Assembly (NCBI GenBank): GCA_013139225.1
Contig: WTBG01000384.1
Location: 1 to 12,204, forward strand
Length of the DNA stretch: 12,204 bases
Origin: Deltaproteobacteria bacterium
Lineage (GTDB): Bacteria; Desulfobacterota; WTBG01
Direction: 5' to 3'
Under the pieces are notes generated by a model. That model saw only the letters and a list, made by a program, of their open reading frames with translations, was not told where the DNA came from and ran no database searches. Shown piece after piece: positions 5,139-12,204 of this stretch (within the stretch, counting starts at the first letter, position 1; every line of letters starts with the position of its first letter). The translations under genes were made by a program, and so were the position numbers.

Positions 5139-6614
5139 ATGGAAGAGAAGAGGAATGGATTTTTTAGAGTGATGCGGCCCATCGTCATTGTCTTTTGGGT
5201 AATGATGATGGGTATTCTTATCCAAAGGACATACTTTATCCCGGGGGATGATTACACCCGGACCAGCTATGCGGAAAGTCAACTCCGTCCTAAAGAGGAG
5301 TGGATGGGGATTTACTGGGGCAAAGATAAAGTAGGATATACCGTTTCTGAAATTAAGAAAGAGTTTAAGGGATATAAGATATTTGATCAGGCGATCATGG
5401 ATCTCACCGTGATGGGAACTCAGCAGAGAATAGATACCCAGGTTACTTCTCATGTAGATAATGCTTTTACTCTCAAATCTTTTGAATTCAGATTATTTTC
5501 AAACCTTTTTACCTTTAAGGCTAACGGAGAAGTTCGGGGAAATGAATTGCACCTGGAACTGTTATCCGGAGGGAGTGTTAGTAAAAATGTTATTCCTCTT
5601 AAGGAAGTGCCATGTCTTTCAAACTCGCTCAAACCCTTAATATTGTCTAAAGGGTTGGCTGTAGGTAAGCGGTTTAATCATACCGTATTTGACCCCTCTA
5701 CTATGAGCAGTACACCCATTGATATGGTTGTGGAAGGAAAGGAGAAGATTTCTTTAGAGGATAAGGTGATTGAGTGTTACCGAATAAAAAGCACCTTCAA
5801 GGGAATCACTTTAAGATCGTGGATTGACGAGGAAGGCAATACCATAAAGGAAGAGAGCCCACTCGGTTTGATATTGGTAAAAGAAAGCAAAGCCGATGCT
5901 ATTACGGAAAATTGGAGTGAAAAGACAAAGGATATTATTGCTGCCAGTGCCATTTCGGTTAACAGGCCAATTACGCTTTCAAATCCTTCTTACCTTAAAG
6001 TGAAATTGAAAAATGTTAATCTTGGAGAGTTCGATCTATCTCAGGGTAGACAGAGGCTTAAAGGTGATGTTTTGGAAATCTTTAAGGAAAAGATGTCGGG
6101 ATTGAATCCTTATCACATTCCTTACCTAAAAAGTGATAAGGCAAAGTACCTTAATCCGTCTGTGTTTATCCAAAGTGAAGATAAATTGATTGTGGAGAAG
6201 GCACGAGAGATTATTAAGAATGAGGTGGATGCGCTTGAGGTGGTTAATCTTATTAATGAGTGGGTTTATCAGACGATTGAGAAAAAGCCTACATTTAGTA
6301 TCCCAAGTGCAGTGGATATTTTAAAAATGAAAGTAGGTGATTGTAATGAGCATGCTACACTTTTTGTCGCACTCTGTCGAGCAGTGGGTATACCGAGCAA
6401 GCTTTGTGCAGGGCTTGTTTATAATCAGGGTAGTTTCTACTACCATGCGTGGTCGGATGTTTTTGTAGGACGCTGGATTAGTGTGGATCCTACCATGAAC
6501 CAGCTTCCTGCTGATGCAACCCATATCAGATTTGTAGAAGGTGGGTTGGATAAACAACTTGAAATCATCAGGTTGATAGGAATATTGCAGTTGGAGGTTT
6601 TGAACTACACATGA
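5139..6614 (+). CDS. Membrane-anchored transglutaminase-like protein
   Basis: The 491-residue protein has one N-terminal membrane anchor (about 13-30, after a basic cytoplasmic start), a long mostly beta-type region (about 35-330) without recognised motifs, and a C-terminal transglutaminase-like cysteine domain. The catalytic triad is visible: Cys402 in GDCNEHATLF, His436 in YYHAWSDVF and Asp450 in SVDPTMNQ. Such domains act as proteases, amidases or cross-linking enzymes; bacterial membrane-bound members usually face the periplasm, which fits the anchor. ATG 5139 was chosen; an in-frame ATG at 5172 would leave little in front of the anchor. The TGA overlaps the next ATG in an ATGA arrangement (6611-6614), so translation is coupled to the ABC ATPase. 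This suggests that the enzyme and the transporter work together, perhaps on an exported peptide or envelope protein; the substrate is unknown. Confidence 0.88.
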   Translation: MEEKRNGFFRVMRPIVIVFWVMMMGILIQRTYFIPGDDYTRTSYAESQLRPKEEWMGIYWGKDKVGYTVSEIKKEFKGYKIFDQAIMDLTVMGTQQRIDTQVTSHVDNAFTLKSFEFRLFSNLFTFKANGEVRGNELHLELLSGGSVSKNVIPLKEVPCLSNSLKPLILSKGLAVGKRFNHTVFDPSTMSSTPIDMVVEGKEKISLEDKVIECYRIKSTFKGITLRSWIDEEGNTIKEESPLGLILVKESKADAITENWSEKTKDIIAASAISVNRPITLSNPSYLKVKLKNVNLGEFDLSQGRQRLKGDVLEIFKEKMSGLNPYHIPYLKSDKAKYLNPSVFIQSEDKLIVEKAREIIKNEVDALEVVNLINEWVYQTIEKKPTFSIPSAVDILKMKVGDCNEHATLFVALCRAVGIPSKLCAGLVYNQGSFYYHAWSDVFVGRWISVDPTMNQLPADATHIRFVEGGLDKQLEIIRLIGILQLEVLNYT

Positions 6615-7369
6615 TTCAATTGATAGAGCTTGGCAAACGATTTGGGAATCTCGTTGCAGTTGATGGTATTAATCTCAAGGTGGATTCGGGAGAAGCATTT
6701 GGATTCCTGGGACCTAATGGAGCAGGGAAAACCACTACCATTAAAATGATGGCAGGATTGATTAAGCCCACAAGTGGAAAGGTGGTTATTGATGGATGGG
6801 ATTTAGCTGAACACCCCAATCGAGCTAAAAAGGTGGTAGGGTTTATTCCTGATCGTCCTTTCCTCTATGAGAAATTAACTGCTTTAGAGTTTTTGAAGTT
6901 TATTGCTGGATTGTATAACTTCTCCTCAAACGGAGTTGAGGGCAAAATAGATTATCTCTTTGGACTTTTCGGACTTACTGATTGGAGAAATGAACTGATT
7001 GAGAGTTTCTCCCACGGTATGAAACAACGGCTGGTTATGGCATCAGCCTTTGTTCATCAACCCAAATTGATTATAGTTGATGAACCTATGGTAGGACTTG
7101 ATCCTAAAGGTGCCAAGTTGGTGAAGGAAGTATTTAGAGGTTTTTGCGCTAAGGGAGGGACTATCTTCATGTCTACCCACACTCTGGAAATAGCAGAAGA
7201 AGTGTGTGACCGTATTGCAATTATTCAAGAAGGGAAGATCATTGCTGTGGGTAATATGAAAGAGTTAAAGGAAAGGACGGGAAGTGATGGTAAAAATCTG
7301 GAGTCTGTCTTTTTTAAGCTGACCGGTGGGGAGGAAGTTAAGAGAATTGTAGATGCTTTGAAAGTTTAA
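6611..7369 (+). CDS. ABC transporter ATP-binding protein (CcmA/ABC-2 exporter type)
   Basis: The 252-residue nucleotide-binding subunit powers an ABC transporter together with the membrane protein encoded next. All motifs are intact: Walker A GPNGAGKTT (34-42, Lys40), the signature loop FSHGMKQR (133-140, a common variant of LSGGQ), Walker B LIIVDEP with Asp157 and catalytic Glu158, GLDP D-loop, and the switch His190 in STHTLE. Length and the short C-terminal extension after GKIIAVG fit the COG1131 group that pairs with ABC-2-type permeases, usually exporters. The start overlaps the stop of the transglutaminase gene (ATGA), with GGAGG at 6593-6597 as Shine-Dalgarno, and the permease follows 12 bases downstream. 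Substrate cannot be read from this subunit. Confidence 0.95.
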   Translation: MIQLIELGKRFGNLVAVDGINLKVDSGEAFGFLGPNGAGKTTTIKMMAGLIKPTSGKVVIDGWDLAEHPNRAKKVVGFIPDRPFLYEKLTALEFLKFIAGLYNFSSNGVEGKIDYLFGLFGLTDWRNELIESFSHGMKQRLVMASAFVHQPKLIIVDEPMVGLDPKGAKLVKEVFRGFCAKGGTIFMSTHTLEIAEEVCDRIAIIQEGKIIAVGNMKELKERTGSDGKNLESVFFKLTGGEEVKRIVDALKV

Positions 7370-7381
7370 GAGTTGAGTGCT

Positions 7382-9079
7382 ATGCGCGAGATTATTCTTC
7401 TTCTTAAAACAAAAATCCTTTCCTATAAGAATTCTTCAAAGAATGAAGAGAAAAAGAGATTCCTCCGCTTCATCATATTTTTTTCTGTCGGTTTGCTCTT
7501 CTGGCTTGGAACCTTTTTGATATTTTTCAGGGTGTTGAGCTATTTTGCCAGCATAGAGGTTATTGGTGCCCTTCTTGCTTCCAGACTGCTTTCCATGGTC
7601 TTTCTCACCTTCTTTTCTCTTTTAATTTTCAGTAATGTAATTACTGCACTCTCTACTTACTTCTTGTCGGACGATCTGCAACTTCTCAATTCTACGCCTG
7701 TGGCTCTTTCAAGTCTTTATGCAGGAAGGTTTGTTGAAAATATAGTCAATAGTTCGTGGACTGTACTCTTTTTCAGTTTTCCCGTCTTTTTAGCCTACGG
7801 TCTGGTCTATAATGCCACACTATTATATTATCTTACTCTTATAGGAGTGATCGTTCCTTTTCTCCTGTTATCTGCTGCTCTGGGAACTATCCTGATACTC
7901 ATTTTAGTATATATCTTTCCCGCTCGCCGATTGAAGGATATCATCATGCTTGCGTCTATCTTTCTGGTTGTGGGGGTATTCTTATTTATAAGATTTCTTC
8001 AACCGGAGCGGTTGGTTAATCCAGAGAGCTTCTACCTGGTGATGGATTATATTTCCAATTTGAAAACCCCTACATCACCGCTTATCCCCAGTCAGTGGGC
8101 TGCCAATGCCATTTCTCCTTTTCTCTTCGGTTATTCTGGGGATTGGGGATTCTTTCTGCTCTTGCTTTGGAGTACAGGATTGGCATTTGTAGTGATGGGG
8201 GAATGGGTTTTTAAAAGAATATACTATGATGCGTGGTCAAAAGCCCAGGAAGCCAAGTCAGCTAAGTTGTCCCGATCAAAGATTGTAAATCGAGTATTAG
8301 AAACAATGTTAAGACCTTTCCCCTCTCAGATTAGGGTTGTTGTCCTAAAAGATATTAGAATCTTTTTGCGCGATACTAATCAGTGGCCACAATTGTTTCT
8401 TATTTGTGCTCTCGTTGTCATATATATATATAACTTCAGTGTACTTCCTTTAGAGAAATCACCTATGCCTACATTTTATCTTGAGAATTTACTTTCTTTT
8501 ATCAACCTTGGTTTAGCTGCTTTTGTCATTGCTGCAATTGCAGTTCGCTTTACCTTCCCGAGCATCAGCCTGGAGGGGAGATCTTTCTGGATTGTCAAGT
8601 CTTCACCCTTGGAACTGCGAAAATTAGTATGGAGCAAGTTTTGGTTAAACTTCTTCTTCCTGCTGATTCCAGCGGAAATCCTTATTATCACTACTGATAT
8701 ATTAATGAATGCCACCAATTTTATGCTATGGCTTTCAGCTATTACTATAGGTGGTATGACCTTTGGTATTACCAGCCTGGGTATAGGTTTTGGTGCTTAT
8801 TTCTCTCGATTCAAAGTGGAGAATGTTTCGCAGATTGCAACGGGCTTTGGTGGTATGATGTATATGATTGTGGCAGTGTCATTTATTGGTCTGGTAGTTA
8901 TTCTGGAGGCTCGTCCAGTTTACCTCTTTTTTATGTCGAAGATTAGAAGTATTCCTTTGACAGGAGCAGAATTGACAGAAATTGTTGTTCTTCTTTTTAT
9001 GGCTCTTATATTGAATGTACTCGCCTTCGTCTTACCTATGAAGTTGGGATTGAGAAAACTCGCCAGCCTGGAAATTTAG
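7382..9079 (+). CDS. Polytopic ABC exporter membrane protein
   Basis: The 565-residue protein is very hydrophobic, with about 12 membrane segments in two groups: roughly six in the N-terminal half (from FSVGLLFWLGTFLIFF, near residue 35, to the segment ending near 290) and six after a soluble stretch (about 285-335) containing LRPFPSQIRVVVLKDIRIFLRD. This KDIRIFLRD element before the second set is typical of large ABC-2-like exporter permeases, where it contacts the ATPase. It is the evident partner of the ATPase gene 12 bases upstream. ATG 7382 is preferred, because a TTG at 7373 directly abuts the preceding stop and leaves no room for a ribosome binding site; TTG would add three residues. 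The stop overlaps the stop of the convergent gene (9076-9079). No substrate can be inferred; a putative ABC-exporter family assignment is likely. Confidence 0.87.
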   Translation: MREIILLLKTKILSYKNSSKNEEKKRFLRFIIFFSVGLLFWLGTFLIFFRVLSYFASIEVIGALLASRLLSMVFLTFFSLLIFSNVITALSTYFLSDDLQLLNSTPVALSSLYAGRFVENIVNSSWTVLFFSFPVFLAYGLVYNATLLYYLTLIGVIVPFLLLSAALGTILILILVYIFPARRLKDIIMLASIFLVVGVFLFIRFLQPERLVNPESFYLVMDYISNLKTPTSPLIPSQWAANAISPFLFGYSGDWGFFLLLLWSTGLAFVVMGEWVFKRIYYDAWSKAQEAKSAKLSRSKIVNRVLETMLRPFPSQIRVVVLKDIRIFLRDTNQWPQLFLICALVVIYIYNFSVLPLEKSPMPTFYLENLLSFINLGLAAFVIAAIAVRFTFPSISLEGRSFWIVKSSPLELRKLVWSKFWLNFFFLLIPAEILIITTDILMNATNFMLWLSAITIGGMTFGITSLGIGFGAYFSRFKVENVSQIATGFGGMMYMIVAVSFIGLVVILEARPVYLFFMSKIRSIPLTGAELTEIVVLLFMALILNVLAFVLPMKLGLRKLASLEI

Positions 9080-9567
9080 GTCTTATCGTTGAGGATGTCA
9101 ACCACTGTTTTGAGCAATAAAAAGAGGAAACCCATGTCTTCATCAGTTAATTCTACTGCGTCTTCAGCTTCAGGTGGTTCAAGCAGGGTTTCTACTATGT
9201 ATTTCATAACAAATGGCTGACTGGAAACCTGCACTCTGGCAATTCTGTCATAAAATTTATCATGAGCACCTTCTAGACTTTGCATAAGATCTTCATTGGA
9301 TTCGTAACACTTGATGACGTCATCAGGTGAAATTAGTTTGATCTTCTTTCCGAAGCCTTTTTGAAACATCCGATAGACATTAAAAAACATATAGATTGCA
9401 AGTTCCTTAACTTCCTGATCAAGATCTTCGGTAAATTCTACAATGAAAGCCAAAAGTGCTGATTGTTCTTTGCCAACCTTTTGCATTATTTTGTTTATCT
9501 TATTTGGAGTGAACTCAGCAACTTCTTCCCACGTTTCTTCAACTAAGTCTTCTTGTATGGGTTCCAT
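9076..9567 (-). CDS. Small acidic protein of unknown function
   Basis: The family is not recognised. The 163-residue protein is acidic and predicted to be almost wholly helical, without signal peptide, membrane segment or metal-binding motif. The N-terminal 60 residues are rich in Glu/Asp (TWEEVAEFTPNKINKIM), and the C-terminus has an acidic linker (LLEPPEAEDAVELTDEDMG) followed by a hydrophobic helix LFLLLKTVVDILND. It is very probably a real gene: AGGAGA lies 8 bases before the ATG, the frame is full and the codon use is normal. It starts 105 bases after the eRF1-like gene in the same direction, with no terminator seen between, so co-expression is likely and a role connected to that protein is possible. 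Its stop overlaps the stop of the ABC permease on the other strand (TTAG). Confidence 0.75.
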   Translation of the reverse strand: MEPIQEDLVEETWEEVAEFTPNKINKIMQKVGKEQSALLAFIVEFTEDLDQEVKELAIYMFFNVYRMFQKGFGKKIKLISPDDVIKCYESNEDLMQSLEGAHDKFYDRIARVQVSSQPFVMKYIVETLLEPPEAEDAVELTDEDMGFLFLLLKTVVDILNDKT

Positions 9568-9575
9568 TCTAATAT

Positions 9576-9581
9576 TCTCCT
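9576..9581 (-). promoter_or_regulatory. Shine-Dalgarno of the small acidic gene
   Basis: AGGAGA on the minus strand lies 8 bases before the ATG at 9567. It is the main evidence that this otherwise unrecognised frame is translated from this codon. Confidence 0.7.
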
Positions 9582-9672
9582 GTTTTAGATTAATACCATT
9601 GCCAGAGACTTTCTTTTTATACTCTGAAATTAACTATGTTTGTATTAATATTGAAAATTATGATCATGGATA

Positions 9673-10770
9673 CTAATATCGCAGGAGGGCGGCGATCTCG
9701 CCGGCATCCACAAGTGTCTGAATGGGGTTGGCGAAATCGACCTCTGCTCCAGAAAGTTTGAGCATTTCTACTATTTCGTTAACTACATCTATTTCAAACA
9801 GAGATTTCGATCCGCAAGCCGAGCATGTTTTAGCTACTCCAGCATCAAGGTTTTCGCAGTTTCGGCATCTTCTGCCCTCAGGCTTAAACGTGCGGTTGAC
9901 AATCATCTCTTCCACTCGCCCTTCTTTTGCGGCTGACAGCACATCATAAATACCCACAACGCTCAGGCCACCGCGGAGATATTCGATACGGATCTTTTCC
10001 CAAAGATCTCGCTCAGACTGACGTTCCTGCTCTAAGAACAAGTCCATTATGTCATTGTTGATGGCTCCTTCTCCCTTACCTAAATCCAGAGTTTTTTCAG
10101 TAACCTTTTTCTTTAAAACCTGCGGAAGATTATCAAGGACTATACGCATTATTTCCTTGCCACCCACAAGCAGAATGCGCCTGAAAATCTCCTCTTTGTC
10201 GAGCCTTGAGAGAGCGTCTGCAATTTCTCGGGCGTACAGTAGCAATTGCTTGTCGCGGCGGCGCTCATATCGTTGCTGTGACCAGCCTCCTTTCCTGACA
10301 TGGTTCTTTACGTTGCCTTTGATGACATCTTCAGAACCAGCCACGGCCGATGATACAAGGAAAATACGAGACTTTTTATTGTCCGCAACAACAACTGCTA
10401 CATTCTCGTATTCTTCTTGAAGTTCTGCAAGTGGTCTGATGTATGGTGACGAATCGATCCAGATAAGGTCCTTTACTGGTGCCGTTAGCTGAACGGCCTG
10501 AAAAAAATCGAGTGCCCAGCAAGAAAAAATGCAAAGAGAACCAAACTGAAGTGGGTTTCTTTCAAGATAGTTGAAGATGGCCTTGACATTTTCATCGAAG
10601 TGTTCCCGCTCATCCTTTTCTGCACGGCCACCTTTTAAAGCTCGGCGCAGTTTTTTAAACCTGTTTTTAATATCTGTCGCAGAATGTGGCCCAGAGATAT
10701 AAACACTCAAAAAAGTCCTTTTAAGGGTCGTCATCTCTGCGAGTTTTCTCAGATTGATATCTGCAAACAT
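9673..10770 (-). CDS. Bacterial eRF1/Vms1-like peptidyl-tRNA hydrolase candidate
   Basis: The 365-residue soluble protein resembles archaeal/eukaryotic release factor eRF1 in its middle and C-terminal parts. Residues 122-150 (VAVVVADNKKSRIFLV) begin the eRF1 domain-2 fold. The catalytic loop is HVRKGGWSQQRYERRRD (157-173), which aligns with the GGQSxxRFxRxR loop of eRF1 but has Trp163 where eRF1 has Gln; Gln165 makes it a GxxQ motif as in the Vms1/ANKZF1 ribosome-quality-control enzymes. The C-terminal part resembles eRF1 domain 3: GLSVVGIYDVLSAAKEGRVEEM (268-289), a zinc ribbon with Cys302, Cys305, Cys316 and Cys319, and the ending AGEIAALLRY. The N-terminal domain (1-115, with LSVYISG) lacks the stop-codon-reading NIKS motif, so codon-independent ribosome rescue is the likely role. 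Bacterial homologues have been described as baeRF families. The start fits the usual N-terminus, although the Shine-Dalgarno is weak. Confidence 0.85.
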   Translation of the reverse strand: MFADINLRKLAEMTTLKRTFLSVYISGPHSATDIKNRFKKLRRALKGGRAEKDEREHFDENVKAIFNYLERNPLQFGSLCIFSCWALDFFQAVQLTAPVKDLIWIDSSPYIRPLAELQEEYENVAVVVADNKKSRIFLVSSAVAGSEDVIKGNVKNHVRKGGWSQQRYERRRDKQLLLYAREIADALSRLDKEEIFRRILLVGGKEIMRIVLDNLPQVLKKKVTEKTLDLGKGEGAINNDIMDLFLEQERQSERDLWEKIRIEYLRGGLSVVGIYDVLSAAKEGRVEEMIVNRTFKPEGRRCRNCENLDAGVAKTCSACGSKSLFEIDVVNEIVEMLKLSGAEVDFANPIQTLVDAGEIAALLRY

Positions 10771-11069
10771 AAACGTCTCGGTAATTCTATAATATTAAAA
10801 TAATTAACCTTTTTTCAGTAGTCGATATTTTGCCAATTCCATGGAATATTGGGTTTTTAGAATACGGAGTAATGTTGTATTGAAGAAATCTTATATTCAA
10901 AGAATGATAAACATAAGATTCTTAAAACTAAACTCACCATTCGTTCTACTGTCTTCGATCCTGCCATCGGTTCTGAGGCTCTGGCTCGAAGAGAGGCTTA
11001 GATAGACCCGAAGTGAGCTCACGACGAAGTCCAATTCCTTAATTCATAAATCCCTTAATCTTGTTTGTT
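10771..11069. other. Intergenic region with a G+C-richer island, no clear gene
   Basis: These 299 bases lie between two minus-strand genes. The part next to the eRF1-like gene (10771-10932) is very AT-rich and presumably carries its promoter; on the minus strand a TATTAT box about 20 bases before the ATG is a weak -10 candidate. From about 10933 to 11038 the G+C content is visibly higher (around half) and includes a perfect 10-bp palindrome GTGAGCTCAC at 11013-11022. No terminator hairpin was found for the NlpC/P60 gene. Confidence 0.5.
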
Positions 11070-11990
11070 TCACATAATGCTGTACCATCTGCGAATAACA
11101 AACTTTTTTTTGCCTTCTTCAACTTTGTCTTCGTAGTTATCAACGGGTATTCTTGTTTTTAAGGTTTCAGTTAACACTTCTTTAAGGTTGCGAATTCTCA
11201 CTCCACCCTGATTCCCGTCTTCTTCCTTATCATAATCCAGACGACTTTCGATTACCCGATTCTTATCAAGGATGATAATAGCATGTCCCTTCCATACGAT
11301 TATGTCCAAAGGTTCTACTTCATGCATAATCTGATTAGCACTTAAGTTTGCTATCTTAACAGATTCTCCAAAGGTTATGAGGGAACTTGTATTTCTCGGT
11401 GTAAACCCATTGGTTGCTTCGTAAAGGAGGCCGGAACAATCTACCCCTTTTAACATCCACTGATCTTTTAAATCAGCGTTTAAAGTTTGAGTAGGAGCAT
11501 AAAAAGAAAGCATCTGCGGTATACCTTCTTTGTAATTTCCGCCCCATAGATAGTTGACGCCTTCTGAAGATAATAACTTATTAAAAATGGCTTTCTTTTT
11601 TGGCAGTCTCTTTAATCGATTGGGCGGTTTGTATTCTATTGTTTTTACAAACCTGCTGTCTACGAAGCAACCTTTTTGTGCAGGGCAAGGATAGTCAGCG
11701 GTAGTTATTTTATATATAATATTGCCCCCTTTTTTAATGGTTCCCTCTATCTCGAAAACTGTTTTTTGCAGAGCTATAAACTCTACTTCAAGAATTAACC
11801 CGGAATCATCAAGATGAAGTGTTTCCCCATCCTTATTACCAAAAACAAAAGAAAAATCAGGAGTGTTTAATACGGGAGCAGGTAACTCGGCAACTGCATA
11901 AAGAGTTGAATGGTCTTCCGTTGGTGCTCTGTCTTGGCAGTTTGTTGTGAATATGAGGCAAAAGGTTATAAGTAGGAGAGGGTTTCTCAT
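11070..11990 (-). CDS. NlpC/P60-family cysteine peptidase, exported, probable lipoprotein
   Basis: The 306-residue protein is a predicted cell-wall endopeptidase that cuts peptidoglycan stem peptides outside the cytoplasmic membrane. The N-terminus (RNPLLLITFCLIFTTNCQD) is a short signal sequence with a Cys at 18 that could be lipidated, although TTNC is a poor lipobox. Residues 30-130 are beta-rich, as in an SH3-like wall-binding domain, with one CPAQKGC cysteine pair. The catalytic domain starts at EGVNYLWGG (about 143-151); the active Cys185 is in KGVDCSGLLYEATNG and His236 in VWKGHAIIIL. The third polar residue may be Glu248 in VIESR rather than the usual His/Asn. ATG 11990 was chosen over a TTG directly before it. 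The gene follows the end of an unknown gene by 8 bases, so they are probably co-transcribed and possibly act on the same peptidoglycan pathway. Confidence 0.88.
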   Translation of the reverse strand: MRNPLLLITFCLIFTTNCQDRAPTEDHSTLYAVAELPAPVLNTPDFSFVFGNKDGETLHLDDSGLILEVEFIALQKTVFEIEGTIKKGGNIIYKITTADYPCPAQKGCFVDSRFVKTIEYKPPNRLKRLPKKKAIFNKLLSSEGVNYLWGGNYKEGIPQMLSFYAPTQTLNADLKDQWMLKGVDCSGLLYEATNGFTPRNTSSLITFGESVKIANLSANQIMHEVEPLDIIVWKGHAIIILDKNRVIESRLDYDKEEDGNQGGVRIRNLKEVLTETLKTRIPVDNYEDKVEEGKKKFVIRRWYSIM

Positions 11991-11998
11991 CAAGATAT

Positions 11999-12204
11999 TT
12001 ATATTCCCAAATTTGATAGCATAACGCAGATCGAATTTACAGTTCCAACAAGGCTTGGATGTGACACCTCAAAGCCTTTAACCGATGAGGATAAGCCATC
12101 TATAGATAATTGCAAAAGTTGTGGGTTCTTATCCTGCCGTGTTGCTTCATGGGTTGAGATTTCGGTAAAACCTATAATGCTTTCTGCGTGTTCGCTCTTG
12201 GTTT
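11999..12204 (-). CDS. C-terminal part of an unrecognised gene, cut by the window edge
   Basis: On the minus strand one frame is open from the right window edge for 67 codons and ends with TAA at 11999-12001. The other two minus frames stop within 54 bases. The visible residues include IIGFTEISTHEATRQD and end with CVMLSNLGI; no family is recognised. The stop lies 8 bases upstream of the NlpC/P60 start, the spacing of an operon. The upstream part and the start codon are outside the window. Confidence 0.65.
   Translation of the reverse strand, partial: TKSEHAESIIGFTEISTHEATRQDKNPQLLQLSIDGLSSSVKGFEVSHPSLVGTVNSICVMLSNLGI

Noticed and set aside
5130..5453. Minus-strand 107-codon frame
   Set aside because: Lies antisense to the transglutaminase-like gene, His/Pro-rich without family features.
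8421..8432. TA-dinucleotide run inside the ABC permease gene
   Set aside because: Short alternation encoding IYIY in a membrane segment; explained by the protein sequence.
8728..8946. Plus-strand 72-codon frame rich in Tyr and Trp
   Set aside because: Alternate frame within the ABC permease gene, no ribosome binding site.
9088..9102. GTTGA/TCAAC inverted repeat as a bidirectional terminator between the convergent genes
   Set aside because: Only 5 bp, within coding sequence of the small acidic gene, with no adjacent T-run.
9443..9676. Plus-strand 77-codon frame covering the spacer between the two minus-strand genes
   Set aside because: Mostly antisense to the small acidic gene and its Shine-Dalgarno; Ser/Cys/Phe-rich with no domain.
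10049..10420. Plus-strand 123-codon frame
   Set aside because: Antisense to the eRF1-like gene, which has clear family motifs; Ser/Arg/Leu-rich composition is typical of a shadow frame.

Overview
The window is 12.2 kb of AT-rich bacterial DNA with ordinary SD-type and SD-less genes, standard-code reading frames, and intergenic DNA full of small palindromic repeats. An IHF/HU protein, a probable lipoprotein NlpC/P60 enzyme and VIPAKAGIQ-type REP repeats suggest a Gram-negative-type (diderm) bacterium. The combination of an eRF1-like protein, an EGY-type site-2 protease and an ABC-2 system with a transglutaminase-like partner would suit a Planctomycetota (anammox-like) or related lineage. That placement is inference; no phylogenetic marker gene is present.

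Left part, all + strand: the tail of an uncertain gene (1-84), an HD-domain phosphohydrolase (326-964), a repeat-rich spacer (965-1300) with a MITE-like element and degenerate 9-bp GCAGAG repeats, then an alkaline-phosphatase-superfamily phosphodiesterase (1301-2623). This gene is followed by a double-hairpin REP element whose right half, with a T-run, probably acts as its terminator. A perfect 16-bp palindrome and a TTGACA box precede a nitroreductase (3002-3661), which is followed at short distance by an IHF/HU-type DNA-bending protein (3715-3993).

Centre, + strand: a probable four-gene operon. It encodes a site-2 (M50) intramembrane protease (4148-5083), a membrane-anchored transglutaminase-like protein (5139-6614), an ABC ATPase (6611-7369, ATGA overlap with the preceding gene) and a roughly 12-TM ABC permease (7382-9079). 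Two kinds of membrane-associated proteolytic or cross-linking enzyme next to an exporter-type ABC pair suggest a membrane or envelope export and processing function with unknown substrate.

Right part, all - strand, converging on the operon with overlapping stop codons: an eRF1/Vms1-like peptidyl-tRNA hydrolase candidate (9673-10770) lies upstream of a small acidic protein of unknown function (9076-9567). Before them come a NlpC/P60 cysteine peptidase, probably exported or a lipoprotein (11070-11990), and, 8 nt upstream of it, the 3' end of an unrecognised gene cut by the window edge (11999-12204). The most notable item is the bacterial eRF1-like protein: it has the GGxxQ catalytic loop and a zinc-ribbon C-terminal domain but no recognisable stop-codon-reading domain, so a ribosome-rescue role is more likely than normal termination.
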